Positions 11,038 through 23,010 of a stretch of DNA of 64,000 nucleotides are shown here, piece by piece (positions within the stretch are counted from its first letter, which is position 1; each line of letters begins with the position of its first letter). Source of the stretch: Colias croceus (Eukaryota > Arthropoda > Insecta > Lepidoptera > Pieridae); assembly GCF_905220415.1 (NCBI RefSeq), contig NC_059549.1:8990001-9054000 (forward strand). Reading direction: 5' to 3'. Below the pieces are notes generated by a model, which saw only the letters and a list, made by a program, of their open reading frames with translations, had not been told where the DNA came from and did no database searches. The position numbers and the translations under genes were made by a program.

Positions 11038-13060
11038 TAAACTACTATATATAATATAGGTATAATCAAAATGTATCGCTAAGCATACACACTGAAATTA
11101 TTGTCGTACAACAACTACATCAAACACCATGTAAAAGACAATATTTCCTCGCTCCCGTTAACTTCGTTGCTTTACAATTAAGGTTATACCAAGATAGATT
11201 GAAGCTTCGATGTTGACGTCAAAAAACGGCAACATGCAAACACTACGAAAAATGATTGACCCACGAAATATCGGGTAAAAATTGAGCCATCGCGATACTA
11301 AATTGATGTTACGTAACTATCAAACTTGCGTATGTCGCATACATAAATAAAAATTACGATATGCTGTATCGAATTGCTCGCAAACATTGTTATCAAATCG
11401 AATTGTTGCCAAACTCCTGTTGTATAAATTGTAAAACTATGTTCTTCTAACGCCATAACTGTATACACTTGAATTAATGTGCTGTCACGATTTAGTAGTT
11501 TCATTTTTTAAGTTGAATGCATAAGAACGTCTATTTTCATCATAAATTTCGTCCAAATTCGTGTTATTGTTTAGCTGTGAACGCGTAACACTTTATAATA
11601 TTAGTATAGATACTTACATCAACAATATGATGATGATCATACCATTGCTTATAAGGAAAATGTTTTTGAGTTTTAATCACATTTTAGTTCAGGTTTGTAG
11701 AATGAACATGAAGGTAATTATTCTGAGAGTAATCACACAAAAAATGTTAACGAAAGTGTAATAATATGTTGATACACCGATTTATTTTTAAGTAATAACC
11801 TTTGATTTATATATCGTCTGACCTTGTACCGTCTATCATTAGTACCTACCTACCTATATACTATAGTAGTACCTACCTATCTTCGAAACAAATTAAAATT
11901 AAAATATTAAAAAAAACATGTTTACGCGATTTAAGGCTGAAGTGAAAGTATTATAAAATAAAAAACACAGCGTTATATTGCGGCGCCATTTTGTTTGAAG
12001 TGTCGTAAAAAACGTTTCGAAAATTTAATACTGTTTTCTTGATTTATACTCAACATGATTTATATTTAATTATTTTTATGTCATTTAGGCGAAGGTATCA
12101 GGAATGTTGTACTCGCGCATAATATAATTCAGTTCAATTAATATAAAAATGGTTGCTTCACACGCACTTGGTCATCGTATAAATCACAGGTATAAATTAC
12201 ACACTGTATAATTATACAATTTACTTCATTAATTATTGGTCGCTATTGATTTCTAACATGTCAAGATACTAAAGCGACTAATTTAAACATGTATTTATTT
12301 AATAATAAGCCAATTTAACGCAATAATACTGTTAATATAAACTCTTTACATTTATTGCAATAGTTGAAGTTTTTGGTAGGTACCTATGTTGCATAAAAAA
12401 CTTTCTTTCAGATTTGCAATGGTCAAATAAAATGGGTTGCAAATTACTATATTATTACTTATACCATGCAATACAAAACGTATTTTTTTTGTGTTGGATA
12501 TGGATAATCCATTTATCGAAAAAGTTAAGCTATATCACATTACGACCAATAGGAGCGGAGGAGCAATGAACAAATTGTAGCTTTTTTTCATTCCTTTTTT
12601 TGAGAAAAGAAAAAGTTGCCTGGATCAGTTCACAGTTAAACAACAAAAATACCAACCCACAACAATCTTTACTTAAGACTTCACTGTGCCAAACTCCGCA
12701 ATCAATACCACATACAACCCTATATTATAGCATCGTGACCACGTAAACATAGTGATGTCCTTCTGTTATCGTTTCACACAGTTGCTCTAAGGTTATACTA
12801 CCGCTGGCAGCCCGCCAGTCATGTTTGTACCGGCTGACTAACGATTGCACTGTTATATCTTGCAACTGCAGTGACTTATTATAATGTCACTGCGGTAATG
12901 ATGGTATTTCTGTATGCTTTTTGTGCTTATATGAAGTTGTACTTTGATTGCTGATACGTAAACTGTTTTCTTTGTTGTTCTTATGATTGTTAGGGGTCAT
13001 TGTTATGTTGTTTTCATTTAAAGTATGGTGTGGTGTTCATTACGACTCTTTTTCTGTTAA
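11038..13060. other. Non-coding stretch with a small hairpin
   Basis: About 2 kb of AT-rich DNA without a supportable gene. An ACCT-repeat patch lies near 11846-11880. A hairpin with stem GCAGTGAC/GTCACTGC spans 12868-12893. The short open frames at 11298-11504 (-) and 11561-11761 (+) look like chance. Confidence 0.5.
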
Positions 13061-13322
13061 ATATAAATAAATAAATATTTAAAGACAATTTTCACACATG
13101 GCACGATCTGATCCCATACTAAGATTTCGCTTGTGTTATGGAAACCAGATGGTTGATAAACATACACATATAATTTTAAATAAATACTTATATATAGATA
13201 ATAAATACCCAGACACAGAGCAAACATCTATGTTCATGACACAAATATTTGCCCCGGGTGGTAATCGAACCCACGGCCTCTGGCTTGGAAGGCAGGGCCA
13301 CTACCAACCAAGCCAACCTGTA
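13061..13322 (-). mobile_element. tRNA-derived SINE, family A (full length)
   Basis: On the minus strand the head near 13320-13250 carries a GGTTGGTAGTGG A-box-like and a GTGGGTTCGATTACC B-box-like sequence, the two internal pol III promoter elements of a tRNA-derived SINE. The body follows (on plus: GGCACGATCTGATCCCATAC and CAGATGGTTGATAAACATAC), then a (TAAA/ATTT)-rich 3' tail at 13061-13085. The plus-strand open frame across it is incidental. Related copies lie at 26622-26782 and 63946-64000. Confidence 0.75.
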
Positions 13323-13823
13323 AGTCCATATAGAAGGAAATAGAAGATTTATTTGCTTTATATAACAGTTCCATATAATTATGCTACGTATAAAAATGCA
13401 ACGTATAACTATACAGTTATATTATGTAACAGTTCATTGAGGTATAAGGATGTAATATAATATTATTATTCTAAAACCCTAGATTAAAAAGCTTTCCTTC
13501 ACAAAGACTAGAAAGGACGACAATCTGTTTAAAAGATAACTCCATTATTTCACAAGACGGAAACCTCAATAGTCAACATCGCAATCTTTTAAAGTTATGA
13601 AAACTACACTAAAGTGTAAAATAAACAAACCACAATCTCCGAGAGCTTATAAAAACACGATTGCTTTTACAGTGTCGAGCACGAGCAAGATTGTTGAATT
13701 TAAATTATATTTGAAGCATGCTTATACACGGTGTTACGATTTTTATATAACACGATTCATAAAGTAACCGAAACCAGAAGTAGTGTAAAGAAATTATCTT
13801 GAATTAATCGTTTTATGAGTTTA
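13323..13823. other. Non-coding stretch
   Basis: AT-rich; nothing recognised. Confidence 0.5.
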
Positions 13824-14018
13824 CTAGCTGCTCCGCGTGGTTTCACCCCCGTGGCTCCACACCTGTTAGTCGTAGCGTGATGATATATAGCCTATAGTCT
13901 TCCTCGATAAATGAGCTATCTAACACCGAAAGAATTTTTCAAATCGGACCAGTAGTTCCCGAGATTAGCGCGTTCAAACAAACAAACAAACTCTTCAGCT
14001 TTATAATATTAGCACAGA
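13824..14018 (-). mobile_element. Helitron-like element, GCTGAAGAG subtype
   Basis: Minus-strand copy: the left end CTAGCTGCTCCGCGTGG is the hairpin/CTAG terminus and the right end is AGCTTTATAATATTAG, close to a TC start. An internal (CAAA)n run lies at 13976-13990. Flanks are A before the left CTAG and T after the right GA. Confidence 0.7.
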
Positions 14019-14039
14019 ATACATAATAGTAGCTAAACG

Positions 14040-14425
14040 CTACAGAACGGACACTCTCCGCCTCCCGCCAAAATTAAACACTTACCTCACCCCGCACGAT
14101 CAGACATGTTATGGTACCCATTTCCCCGCAAGGACGATACCAACGACGTCTTTAGACGAAACGCAACGAAGATTGACAACATTAATCAAATTGACTTAAA
14201 GCAATTTTATTATTTTGGATTTGTGATTATCGTTTTTCGTAGAAAATGGTTAGATATTGTGCTGTTTACGGATGTATTTCATCAGAAAAACGCGAATTTT
14301 TTTTTACGCTAGTCACAAATGTGCCAACCATAAAGAGTTTACACACACATTTGCAGTCTCTACAGTGTGACTGTCAAAACTATAATTTTGTATGGAGTGT
14401 CCGGGGTGTGATATTAGTATAGATG
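14040..14425 (+). other. THAP-like start within a segment bounded by inverted CGGACACTC/GAGTGTCCG
   Basis: A 58-codon frame at 14246-14422 starts MVRYCAVYGCISSEKRE. This resembles the start of a THAP zinc finger, which begins with two cysteines four residues apart. The second half of the module (the later C-x2-H pair and the RFP-like motif) is absent, so it is at most a truncated remnant. The surrounding segment begins with CGGACACTC (about 14047) and ends with GAGTGTCCG (about 14396), a 9-bp inverted pair that may mark the ends of a small non-autonomous DNA transposon. No target duplication was found. The upstream frame at 14106-14312 is unsupported. Confidence 0.35.
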
Positions 14426-14761
14426 ACCACATTTAATGAAATTGATGTTTAGGTTTTGACATTTTCGTGTTCTAGCATAATTCATTTTCAGTTACATATT
14501 TTTGCTACATTTAAATAAAAATTAAAATATGTATACAAAGGCACGTGTAAAACAATTCTGGACACAAACTTTACAAATACGATTGCGTGAGATTTGCAGG
14601 ACCATCAACTTTTGACGTACTTTCGCAGGCATTAAACTGTACCGATATTGAAACAACATTTTGCATACTACCGTAATATTTTTTAGAATATTAATGACAA
14701 CACTTTATTTGTACTAAAATAGAGGAAACAATACAATAAGACCAGTTAGATATAAACTATA

Positions 14762-14822
14762 CTACTTGAATAACTGAACTTAATAAGTTAGACATAATTA
14801 TTTAGTTCAGTTATTCAAGTAC
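14762..14822. repeat. Near-perfect hairpin (22-bp arms)
   Basis: CTTGAATAACTGAACTTAA at 14765 is mirrored by TTAGTTCAGTTATTCAAG ending at 14819. 21 of 22 positions pair around an 11-bp loop. It is possibly a tiny foldback element. Confidence 0.75.
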
Positions 14823-15342
14823 TAGTTTAGCCTAACATATTAGAAAACCAATAACCGAATTAGTAGTTAAACTTGCTTTTAATAACTCAAAAGGTTGTCG
14901 AATTAAATAAAACAGAACAGATCTCAAAAAGTATATAAAATAAAGGATTCAGTGAACCAAACCGCCTGCTCGCGTTTATATTATAAACCACCAGTGCTTA
15001 CAAAAACGTACAATACAAAATACATAGTAATATGCAAAAAATTACATAAAAACTCTCGTTCTCGACCGCGATTAGGGTAAGAGCGGAAAGCGATGGATTA
15101 TTACAAAAAGAACGTTGCTTTAGACAAGCTTTCCGCTCGCAGCTTTGTCTGCGTACAAAAATCTTGTCGAATAAACACTCTTTCACATTAGTAAAATTAG
15201 TTGTTGGTAAGTATAAATATTTAGCGCAAACAATTTGAATATATTATGTATCGGTATATTTTATAGAAAAAACTGACTTTAAACACTATGTATTATAACG
15301 TCTGCATATTCCTCTTTGCTGTTTAGATGTATTAGTGCATAC
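14823..15342. other. Non-coding stretch
   Basis: The only frame of note (14998-15186, minus) has no recognisable family; no RNA gene was seen. Confidence 0.5.
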
Positions 15343-15470
15343 ATTTTATTTATTTATTTATTTATTCATACTTTATGCTCTGACATAACTTAACTAGGAA
15401 CTTATACTAATTATAAATTTAAACAAATGTCGGTCTTATCGCTAAATAGCGATTTCTTCCAGACAACCAG
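15343..15470 (-). mobile_element. LINE 3' end fragment with (TAAA)n tail
   Basis: On the minus strand: CTGGTTGTCTGGAAGAAATC, then a small palindrome (GCTATTTAGC), about 60 bp of 3' UTR and a (AAAT)n tail (15345-15366 on plus). The same 3' UTR type occurs in plus orientation at 32684-32829. No coding part is retained. Confidence 0.6.
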
Positions 15471-16144
15471 ACGTACGGAAGGAAGTATAGGATTATAGTA
15501 TAATAATAGTTTAAAACTCGATACGTAAGCAGTTAAATTCCCAGTGGAACGCAGAAGCAGTAGCTTGGTGCTACGATCACATGCTACGCAGCTACGATAC
15601 GTAGAGCACGGATGGTAGAGATGAAGAAATTTGATTTCATAGATTCAAATGTCCATTTTAATTTAAAAACTTAAATTATATGTTTACTTTTTACTTTATT
15701 AAATGGGTAAAAAATCGGAACGAAAAAAATATTGACACTTAATCAATTGAACAGCCACTACGCCTATTGTAGCACTATTAGTTGAACAATTATTATTTGT
15801 GAATTCTGTTTCAAGTTTCAATCATGTTTTTATAGAATATTATTTCAATTAAAACCTACCAAACCAACCAACTACCAAAAAATTTAATGCACAAAAAATT
15901 AAAAGCGTGGCTTATTAATCACTGTTTCTATTCCTTAAACGAATTTTTTAGATTATAATTACCGAAACGATAAATGTACCTAACTTGACAAAAATTGACG
16001 TAAGAAATCAATTATAATGTAATAAAATGTAATAATAAAATTGTCATATTGCTATATTATAATTTATAATGTGTATGTAGTAAATAAATGTAAATGAACT
16101 AATGTAAATAATATATTGTTTAAATAATTAAATTATAAAATTAA
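15471..16144. other. Non-coding stretch
   Basis: Very AT-rich from 15970 to 16145; no feature supported. Confidence 0.5.
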
Positions 16145-16268
16145 AATATTTGTATGCCAATTGTTGGCGAATTGTGCGGACGAAAAATTTATTATAACTT
16201 TGTAACCACAATTCATACAAATAAATTTTCATTTCATTTCATTTCATTTCATTTCATTTCATTTCATT
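16145..16268 (+). mobile_element. LINE 3' UTR fragment with (CATTT)n tail
   Basis: GCCAATTGTTGGCGAATTG and TTGTAACCACAATTCATAC lead into at least seven tandem ATTTC/CATTT units at 16226-16268. A short tandem tail after a conserved 3' UTR is typical of CR1-like LINEs. The 5' boundary is uncertain. Confidence 0.5.
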
Positions 16269-17911
16269 AAAAGTATGTATACACTTTCTAAGACTTAATA
16301 AACAAATATACAATAATTATATTGATCGAGTTTTATAGTTACTATAGTGACAATATTCTGAGGATTTTAAGTTTAAAAATATAATGAACAAGCCGCTTAA
16401 CGTTGTTCGTGTGAACATACCCTTAAGATCACTGAACTAAAGCTCGACATGTGGCAATCGTATGAAGGTTTTTTATTTACGTTAAGAGCGACCTGCGTAT
16501 ATTTGAATTAAGAATGATTTTGCGACGAGGCTTTTATATCTTAAATCTTTGTTCTAAGGGCCACAGTATTGTGAAAATATTTACTTAAACGGTTATTATT
16601 ATCTTGGAGCTGCAGAATCTATATGTTTTTTATTCGTTCTTTATAAATCCAATTAAGGCATTCTTTTATTTCAATAAAGTCAATATATAAACATACGAAT
16701 ACATCAATAAATTGTTAAAATATGTGTGTTTTAAACTTTTAAAATAAACTTAACTAGAACTAAATAATTAAATCAAGAGCACTACATAAAAGGTTCAATA
16801 AAAAAAAAATAACATTTTTCCACCACTTTACGGGTGAACGGATAAAAATTTCATAGGTATAATAACGAAATTATATGTGCCGACTCGATTTTAAAATCTA
16901 AACTATATTTTTGGTACATTTAATCGAATTATTGCTCGATCGGCAAAATTTTCACGTTCAATCGGCTATCGCTGGAGCTTCGAAGCGGTGAACATGGTGG
17001 CTTAATGACGTCATATTTCACGATATCATTGCTATACTATTGAAGCTTTAGTGCTGCAATAATAGGTCGATTTATCGAGTGCAATGATAATATTATGTTC
17101 TTCAGTTTGTTTGCAAAGTATTTTGTGCACAGAATACATTGTATACAAAAATTTATATCAAGATCATTAACATAATGTTTATAGATGAGACAAGATTGAA
17201 AACTGTATCTATGGTGAACAACAATATTGTTATTAAGCCACAAACAGTGCAAATAATGAATGAAACATAATACAATTTCAACCGAATATTCCTTCATACT
17301 CTCTAACCTCATTTCCGACGACCCAGAAAGCTTAATGCTAACACAAATCACAACAAAATAGATCTAAACAAACAGAAAGATAAACGTTATAATAAACAAG
17401 TTCCGAAAATCCATCTTGAAAAAGTCGTTATAAAAATAATTTTCTTAACATCACAAAACAGAATTATCCATCACGCTAATGTTATCCCGGGGCGTATGCC
17501 TAAGATCATATCTAATGCTTACAAAAATGGTCCAGATCATATTTTGCGAAATACTTTCGGTTTGGAGGCTCGGGAAATATAATGGAATTCCATGTCTGTA
17601 CATCAATGTCAATTAAATAAAATATGAAAAGTTCCACAGAAAAATATAAAATTTAGAATATTAAGAAATTTAGAAATTAATCTATAATATATTTATAATA
17701 AAAAGTATACACCTTAAACACCCACTTACTTTGTTATATTGGTTTTAAATCGCAATATAAATGGAATTTTACAGTAATTACATTATTATTATATATTGTA
17801 ATAAACAATTATTACTAGAGGTAGACAACCGATAACTTCGAACTTCATCTTCTGACTGAAAATCTATCTATTTATTTTAATGATGGTGATAAGCTATATA
17901 ATATCTGAAGT
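16269..17911. other. Non-coding stretch
   Basis: About 1.6 kb without a supportable gene. The 104-codon minus-strand frame at 17037-17351 is Leu/Ile/Cys-rich, has no motif and is most likely chance. Confidence 0.5.
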
Positions 17912-18067
17912 GGCAGTGGGCCGATTATCGGCTGACATTTGTCGCCGAACGGAGAACGGAATACTCAATGGCGGCGAAAAGCTGAAGACCGAGCTCTATG
18001 GCGTGCCTTAGGAGAGGCCTATGTCCAACAGAAAACGGCTGAAGAGAGAGAGAGAGAGAGAGAGATA
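17912..18067 (+). pseudogene. RTE-type LINE ORF2 extreme C-terminus plus (GA)n
   Basis: In one plus frame, 17982-18035 reads AEDRALWRALGEAYVQQ, which I recognise as the C-terminal signature of RTE-type LINE proteins in moths and butterflies. The preceding bases (TGGGCCGAT...GTCGCCGAACGG, from 17918) continue the similarity in another frame, so there is a shift near 17975. The segment ends in (GA)n at 18041-18066. It is a heavily 5'-truncated dead copy. Confidence 0.6.
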
Positions 18068-18621
18068 AGATATCATCGCTTTTTCTCATGGTATTAAACT
18101 TTTCTTTGTGATTAGTACACACACACGACTCAAGGTTCACGTCATACGGGAAAATAAAAAGTATTGGCCACTGTAACAGGAAAAATAAAATACATGATTA
18201 GGGAGAACATTATATTTAGAGATTTTGACGGATTTTAAACGCGATTTATTCATTATGAAATTTTTAATATTGACATAACTGCGTCAAAGCATCAAATTAC
18301 ATAATTTAAACATTTTAATAAACCATTTCATCAATACATAGAATGCGAAAATTACTCCATTCATAGAGCAAACGAAGTTTCCCAAACGTAGATTTAAAAG
18401 AAAAACTCGTAATAGCATGAAAACGGGTCTTAAGTGTGCTCGTAGCTCAGAGCAGTCACTTGAAGTAAATGTTCAGACATATATCCTTGAAATTGTTTTG
18501 CATTTTTACTGAACTACTCTATTCCGAGGCAATCTTCGTATGTCTGTAATGATGATAGATTTTATAGATCGATTGACATATACGATATTTAAGGTAAGGC
18601 TTTAGCTTTGGTTAGATGGAT
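18068..18621. other. Non-coding stretch
   Basis: AT-rich; nothing recognised. Confidence 0.5.
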
Positions 18622-18963
18622 TGACAGTATTCATCATCATCATCATCATCATCAGCCCATATACGTTCCCACTGCTGGGACACGGGCCTCCTATGAGGGT
18701 ACAGGCCATAATCCACCACGCTGGTCAAGTGCGGGTTGGCGGATGACACATGTCGTCGAACTTTTTAATTCTTCGACATGTCGGTTTCCTCACGATGTTT
18801 TCCTTCACCGTTCGAGCAGTGGTGATGTTACAACATGCGCAGATAAATTGAAAAATCAATTTATTTCCTGCGCGCTCGCCTGGTCTCGAACCACGGACTT
18901 ATCGATTCGAAGTCCGAGGTCTCACCACTGAGCCACCACTGCTCTTCCACTGCTGACAGTATT
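18622..18963 (-). mobile_element. tRNA-derived SINE, family B, with 10-bp target duplication
   Basis: The element proper is 18632-18953, flanked by the direct repeat TGACAGTATT at 18622-18631 and 18954-18963. On the minus strand the head has GTGGCTCAGTGGTGAGA (A box) and GTGGTTCGAGACC (B box). The body contains the complements of CATATACGTTCCCACTGCTG and CCTCACGATGTTTTCCTTC. The 3' end is an (ATG)n run (CAT repeats at 18632-18654 on plus). The intact duplication indicates a clean L1/RTE-type retrotransposition. The 107-codon plus-strand frame across it is not a gene. Confidence 0.85.
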
Positions 18964-19332
18964 AGTAGATTGCAATTGAACCGATTTGACAGTTTCGTCA
19001 GTGTTGGAGATAGTTCCTGTGAAAGAAAAGTAAAGCATGTAAACAGTACTTACTGCTTTGATAAGGATATGAAAGATTGTTTTTACACCGATTTTTATTA
19101 AGCTTTTATAATAATTACTGCCTGGGAAGATACGAGATGGTGTTTAAACTAAATTATTAAGTTTAATGACCTTTCAGGTTTTTACTTGTTTTTTTTTTTT
19201 ATATTTTAGAAGTTTTATTACACAGTTAAAATAGCGTAATATTAATAATATTCTCCTTTTTTGTAAGTCGGTTATACAACAACATGTAATATAACTGAAT
19301 ACTGAATAGCTCAAAGAAATTGATTGATTAAA
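18964..19332. other. Non-coding stretch
   Basis: A poly-T run lies near 19190-19200; nothing else recognised. Confidence 0.5.
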
Positions 19333-19523
19333 TCTATACTAATATTATAAAGCTGAAGAGTTTGTTTGTTTGAACGCGCTAATCTCAGGAACTACTGGTC
19401 CGATTTGAAAAATTCTTTCAGAGTTAGATTGCCCATTTATCGAGGACGGCTATAGGCTATATTATATCATCACGCTACCAACAGGAGCGAAGCCACGCGG
19501 CTGATACCGCGCGGCACAGCTAG
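19333..19523 (+). mobile_element. Helitron-like element, GCTGAAGAG subtype
   Basis: One of the best-preserved copies. It starts TCTATACTAATATTATAAAG after A and ends GCGGCACAGCTAG before T, with the internal segment GGAACTACTGGTCCGATTTG. Confidence 0.75.
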
Positions 19524-20180
19524 TAATCATAGTAAAACATAACATTGGAAACGTCTCAAATACAAGACTCAGTATGTACTTATCAGCTTAACAGAGAGAT
19601 ACTTCAATAAGAATATATAATGATTAAGATGCTGAGACGATGTATTCCCATTGAATAGGCTTATGTTGAGCTTCTAATTACATTATTAAGTACGTAATAA
19701 TGAGATCGTCGGATTTGAAATGGATCTTGTAAGATAAGTACCTGTAATCTTTCTTAAAATCAATAATTAGTTTACAAGCTGTGTGTTGTTACTTTAGCTT
19801 ACCTATTTGTGTGTGTTTTCTTTATATATAATTCATATAATATAAGTTAGGAGTATTAGTTCTAATGAGACCGAATATAAACAAGACGCTCGCTTCTATT
19901 AAACAGGGAGAACTAGAAATCAATAAAATTAAAACTGAATTGAATGTTTGATTTACAAATAAAAATAAAAAAAGCTGATTCCATTGAACTAGTTAAATAA
20001 TAGAGGTTTGACTAAAACCAAATTTTATGATATTGTAAGGGAACAAACTGATACCCCGTCATAAAGTACCAACATTTGTAAATATTCGATTACTCGTTTT
20101 AAGTAAACTTCTTGTCCGACTCTATCATACAAATTCAAAAGTTATGATTTTCGCCCACAATTTATAATTTACTTATCATA
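19524..20180. other. Non-coding stretch
   Basis: AT-rich; nothing recognised. Confidence 0.5.
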
Positions 20181-20394
20181 AAAAACTGGCCAAGTTCGAG
20201 TCGGACTCGCGCACGAAGAGTTCCGTACTATGAGGATCCCGATTAGTATATATTTATTTTAATTTTTAATATTTGTTGTTATAGCGGCAACGGTCTTGTA
20301 TCACGATTTATGAGATAAAGCCTGGAGACAGACAGACAGACAGACAACGAAGTCTCAGTAATAATTTTACCGTTTCGGTACGGAACCTTAAAAA
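20181..20394 (+). repeat. Dispersed moth repeat bounded by AAAAACTGGCCAAG and CGGAACCTTAAAAA
   Basis: Contains GTTCGAGTCGGACTCGCGCA, AGAGTTCCGTACTATG, ATGAGATAAAGCCTGG, a (GACA)n run at 20329-20345 and GTTTCGGTACGGAACC. I recognise this arrangement as a common interspersed repeat of Lepidoptera but cannot name its class. A fragment in reverse orientation is at 31036-31082. Confidence 0.55.
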
Positions 20395-20769
20395 CCATCA
20401 AAAACTTTTTTCTACTAGTAATATGATGTGATCTAATCATAATTCACAACCACACGTAGCATAACTATCATTTCAAGGTATTTACGAGATTTGGAGCGAA
20501 TATCTCACACTTACGTGATACTGAAAGATGCTGGACCGCAGCTTCCAATGATTTATTCGAGAGGGTGGTAATAAATCTAACGGTATTAATACCTATCTTT
20601 ACAGGTAAGCGTGATAGTTCTATATTTTCTAACGCTTATTTTGCTATTTCTTCAGGGGATATAATTTATGTGATTTATGTTTACATACAAGATGCTTTTG
20701 TGTCTTTTGATAAAATATGTTTTGTATTTGAGTTATGAAAACTACGAATACAAATAAAAATATTCTGTA
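20395..20769. other. Non-coding stretch
   Basis: Nothing recognised. Confidence 0.5.
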
Positions 20770-20956
20770 CTAGCGGTCCGCCCCGGCTTCGCCCGTAGTA
20801 CATATTTCGCAATAAAAGGTAGCCTATGTTCTTTCTCAGGGTCTAAAGATTGTCTGTGCCAAATTTCATCAAAATCGGTTGAGAGGTTTAAGCGGGAAAG
20901 CGTTACAGACAGACAGACAGAGTTACTTCCACATTTATAATATTATATAGTAGGGA
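20770..20956 (-). mobile_element. Helitron-like element, GACA-containing subtype
   Basis: The left end CTAGCGGTCCGCCCCGG is the reverse-complement 3' hairpin/CTAG. (GACA)n lies at 20907-20923. The right end reaches TTATAATATTATATAG. It shares AAATTTCATCAAAATCGGTT with the copy at 1185. Confidence 0.7.
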
Positions 20957-22565
20957 AGTAGGGATTGCTAAAAGATCTAAGATCGTAAAAAGTTTGCCTA
21001 ATGCTAGTATTTATATATGTAATAATAATATGTTCACATATAAAATATTATTTCACATAAAAATTACAACAAATACAATATAGATGTAATTTCTACGATC
21101 GAACCCATATTGTGTCTTAGTTATTCGCCTTCCGTTTTACTCTCACGGGAATATTGGTAAAATAACAAGGAAAAGAGAAGACAGTGGATTAATTTACATA
21201 TACTTTTCCTTTGAGAAATAAAAAATCCGCATTTTGCGTTATTTTATCGCTACCTACCAATTTCATATGAATCTTTACATTTGAAAATATTTTGTTGTAG
21301 CTGTAGCAATTAAAAAATATCTAATAACTTTTGATTCAGTTTTAATTTCTATGAATATAGATAACCAATAAAATTATGACAAGTTGGGAAACATAAAATG
21401 AGTAATTAAATACTTAAAATAATCCCCCTAACACATTATCAACCAAACACGAAACTCAAACAACAACCATAATCCACAAGAAAATACTCCAAAACTCAAA
21501 ATAAAATATTACACGCAATATATGGGTAGCTACTTGAAAGCAGTATACTGTATAACCAAGTAAATGCTCAACGTATAATTGGCTGTATTGTTGAAACCGC
21601 GAATTTATCGTCCAAGCTAAATCCTATCGGAATAATTTCCATTCACGTCACGTCGAAACAAAAAGGTCCCAAGGCCTTTAGAATCAGAAGAATTTAATTT
21701 ACTATTTATCTAACTAAATTCGGCATGATTTTGAGATGAACTACGTACTATCTTAACAAATTATTTTGAATTAATTTTATCTTTGCTCATCAATTTTTGA
21801 TAATTCAAGGGTATACAACGTATTTATCTTATATATGATAAATACTAACGAACCAACCTATATATTATATTATGTAAAAAAGTTAAAAATACCCACAGTA
21901 AAAGGATTAAAAATCGTGCGTTGTACGACGGAATTCTACAAAATTAGAGACAGAAATTTATTTTTCTAGTTATCAATATAACGGTATTATCATTGGCATT
22001 TAAACACTAATCTCCGTGTGAATTTCCAGACATTTATTCATGCGATATACAAACTTACATAACAAACTTCTAGCCTGCAAATGTCCATAGTTAGGAGCAC
22101 TCCACTGAAGCTTTCATATTCAATTACCGATCTTATGTATTAATTCTCTATTAAATATATCCACATCACTGGTTCGGTTACAAATTGACCCCTAGTGTGT
22201 GGGAATAAGGTCGAGTTTAATGTGAGGTGGAGGTCAAGATATAATGGTTTCGTTCTTGAGGCGCCTGTGTCCGTACTAACTCCTTAATTGGGTCAATGTA
22301 AGAGGATCACTCAGATTTCGAAGGAAGATATTTGCTTATTAGTCATTACGCTTGCTGGCTATTTGCGGCAATAGAAATATTCCTATATCACAACAGAGCT
22401 CGTATTCTTTGGAAATAGGTTTTCTCTATGTTTGAGAGGTCTACTCTGGTCTGTAAAAATTCAGCTGCCTGTGTATATTCAAAGAGGACGTGCGGGTATC
22501 GTTTTTGTCTTTGCAAAACGATACCTTCATTCCTTCAGGTCCAAAATACAAATACATAATTATAA
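20957..22565. other. Non-coding stretch
   Basis: About 1.6 kb. A G-poor, C/A-rich tract at 21420-21500 stands out in composition. No gene was seen. Confidence 0.5.
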
Positions 22566-22812
22566 TCCATACTTAATATAATATTATAAATGCGAAAGTA
22601 ACTCTGTCTGTCTGTCTGTTACTCAATCACGCCTAAACTACTGAACCAATTTTCATGAAATTGGGGATGGATATGATATTTTGATACCCGAGACTGGACA
22701 TATAGGCTACTTTTTATCCCGGGAAAATGACGCAATCCCGTAAATCCCACGGGAACTGGAACTATGCGGTTTTTTTTTACTGCGCGGGCGAAGCCATAGA
22801 CGGTATACAATT
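22566..22812 (+). mobile_element. Helitron-like element, long subtype, 3' end decayed
   Basis: Starts TCCATACTTAATATAATAT after A, has (TCTG)n at 22601-22620, then ATCCCGGGAAAATGACGCAA and TGCGCGGGCGAAGCC. The expected CTAG terminus is mutated (GACGGTATAC). A better-preserved relative is at 58604. Confidence 0.65.
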
Positions 22813-22899
22813 AATAAGTAGTTGATAAGTTTTAATTTGCACATTTAAATTCGATTCATATAAATAAACGAATTAACCCCAATCATGCAACTATTACAT

Positions 22900-23010
22900 T
22901 TTTTTTTTTTTTTTTTTTTTTATATTTAAGAAGGCAAACGAGCATGTGGATCGCCTGATGGTAAGCAATTCCACAGCCCATAGGCATCTACAGACGTGTC
23001 CGAAGATGTA
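22900..23010 (-). mobile_element. Retrotransposon 3' end fragment with poly-A tail
   Basis: A T21 run at 22901-22921, read on minus as a poly-A tail, abuts AAGGCAAACGAGCATGTGG and CGCCTGATGGTAAGCAATTC. I recognise these as the 3' end of a common lepidopteran LINE or LINE-mobilised SINE. No coding part remains. Confidence 0.5.

Noticed and set aside
13250..13322. tRNA-like sequences at this and three other sites
   Set aside because: A and B boxes are present, but they continue into SINE bodies with tails and target duplications; the clover-leaf pairing of a true tRNA gene is not evident.
13098..13343. 81-codon plus frame
   Set aside because: It lies within SINE family A.
17037..17351. 104-codon minus frame
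   Set aside because: No motif, no signal or membrane pattern beyond a general Leu/Ile/Cys bias, and no promoter or splice context.
18608..18931. 107-codon plus frame with a His run
   Set aside because: It lies wholly in a minus-strand SINE; the His run is the (CAT)n tail.
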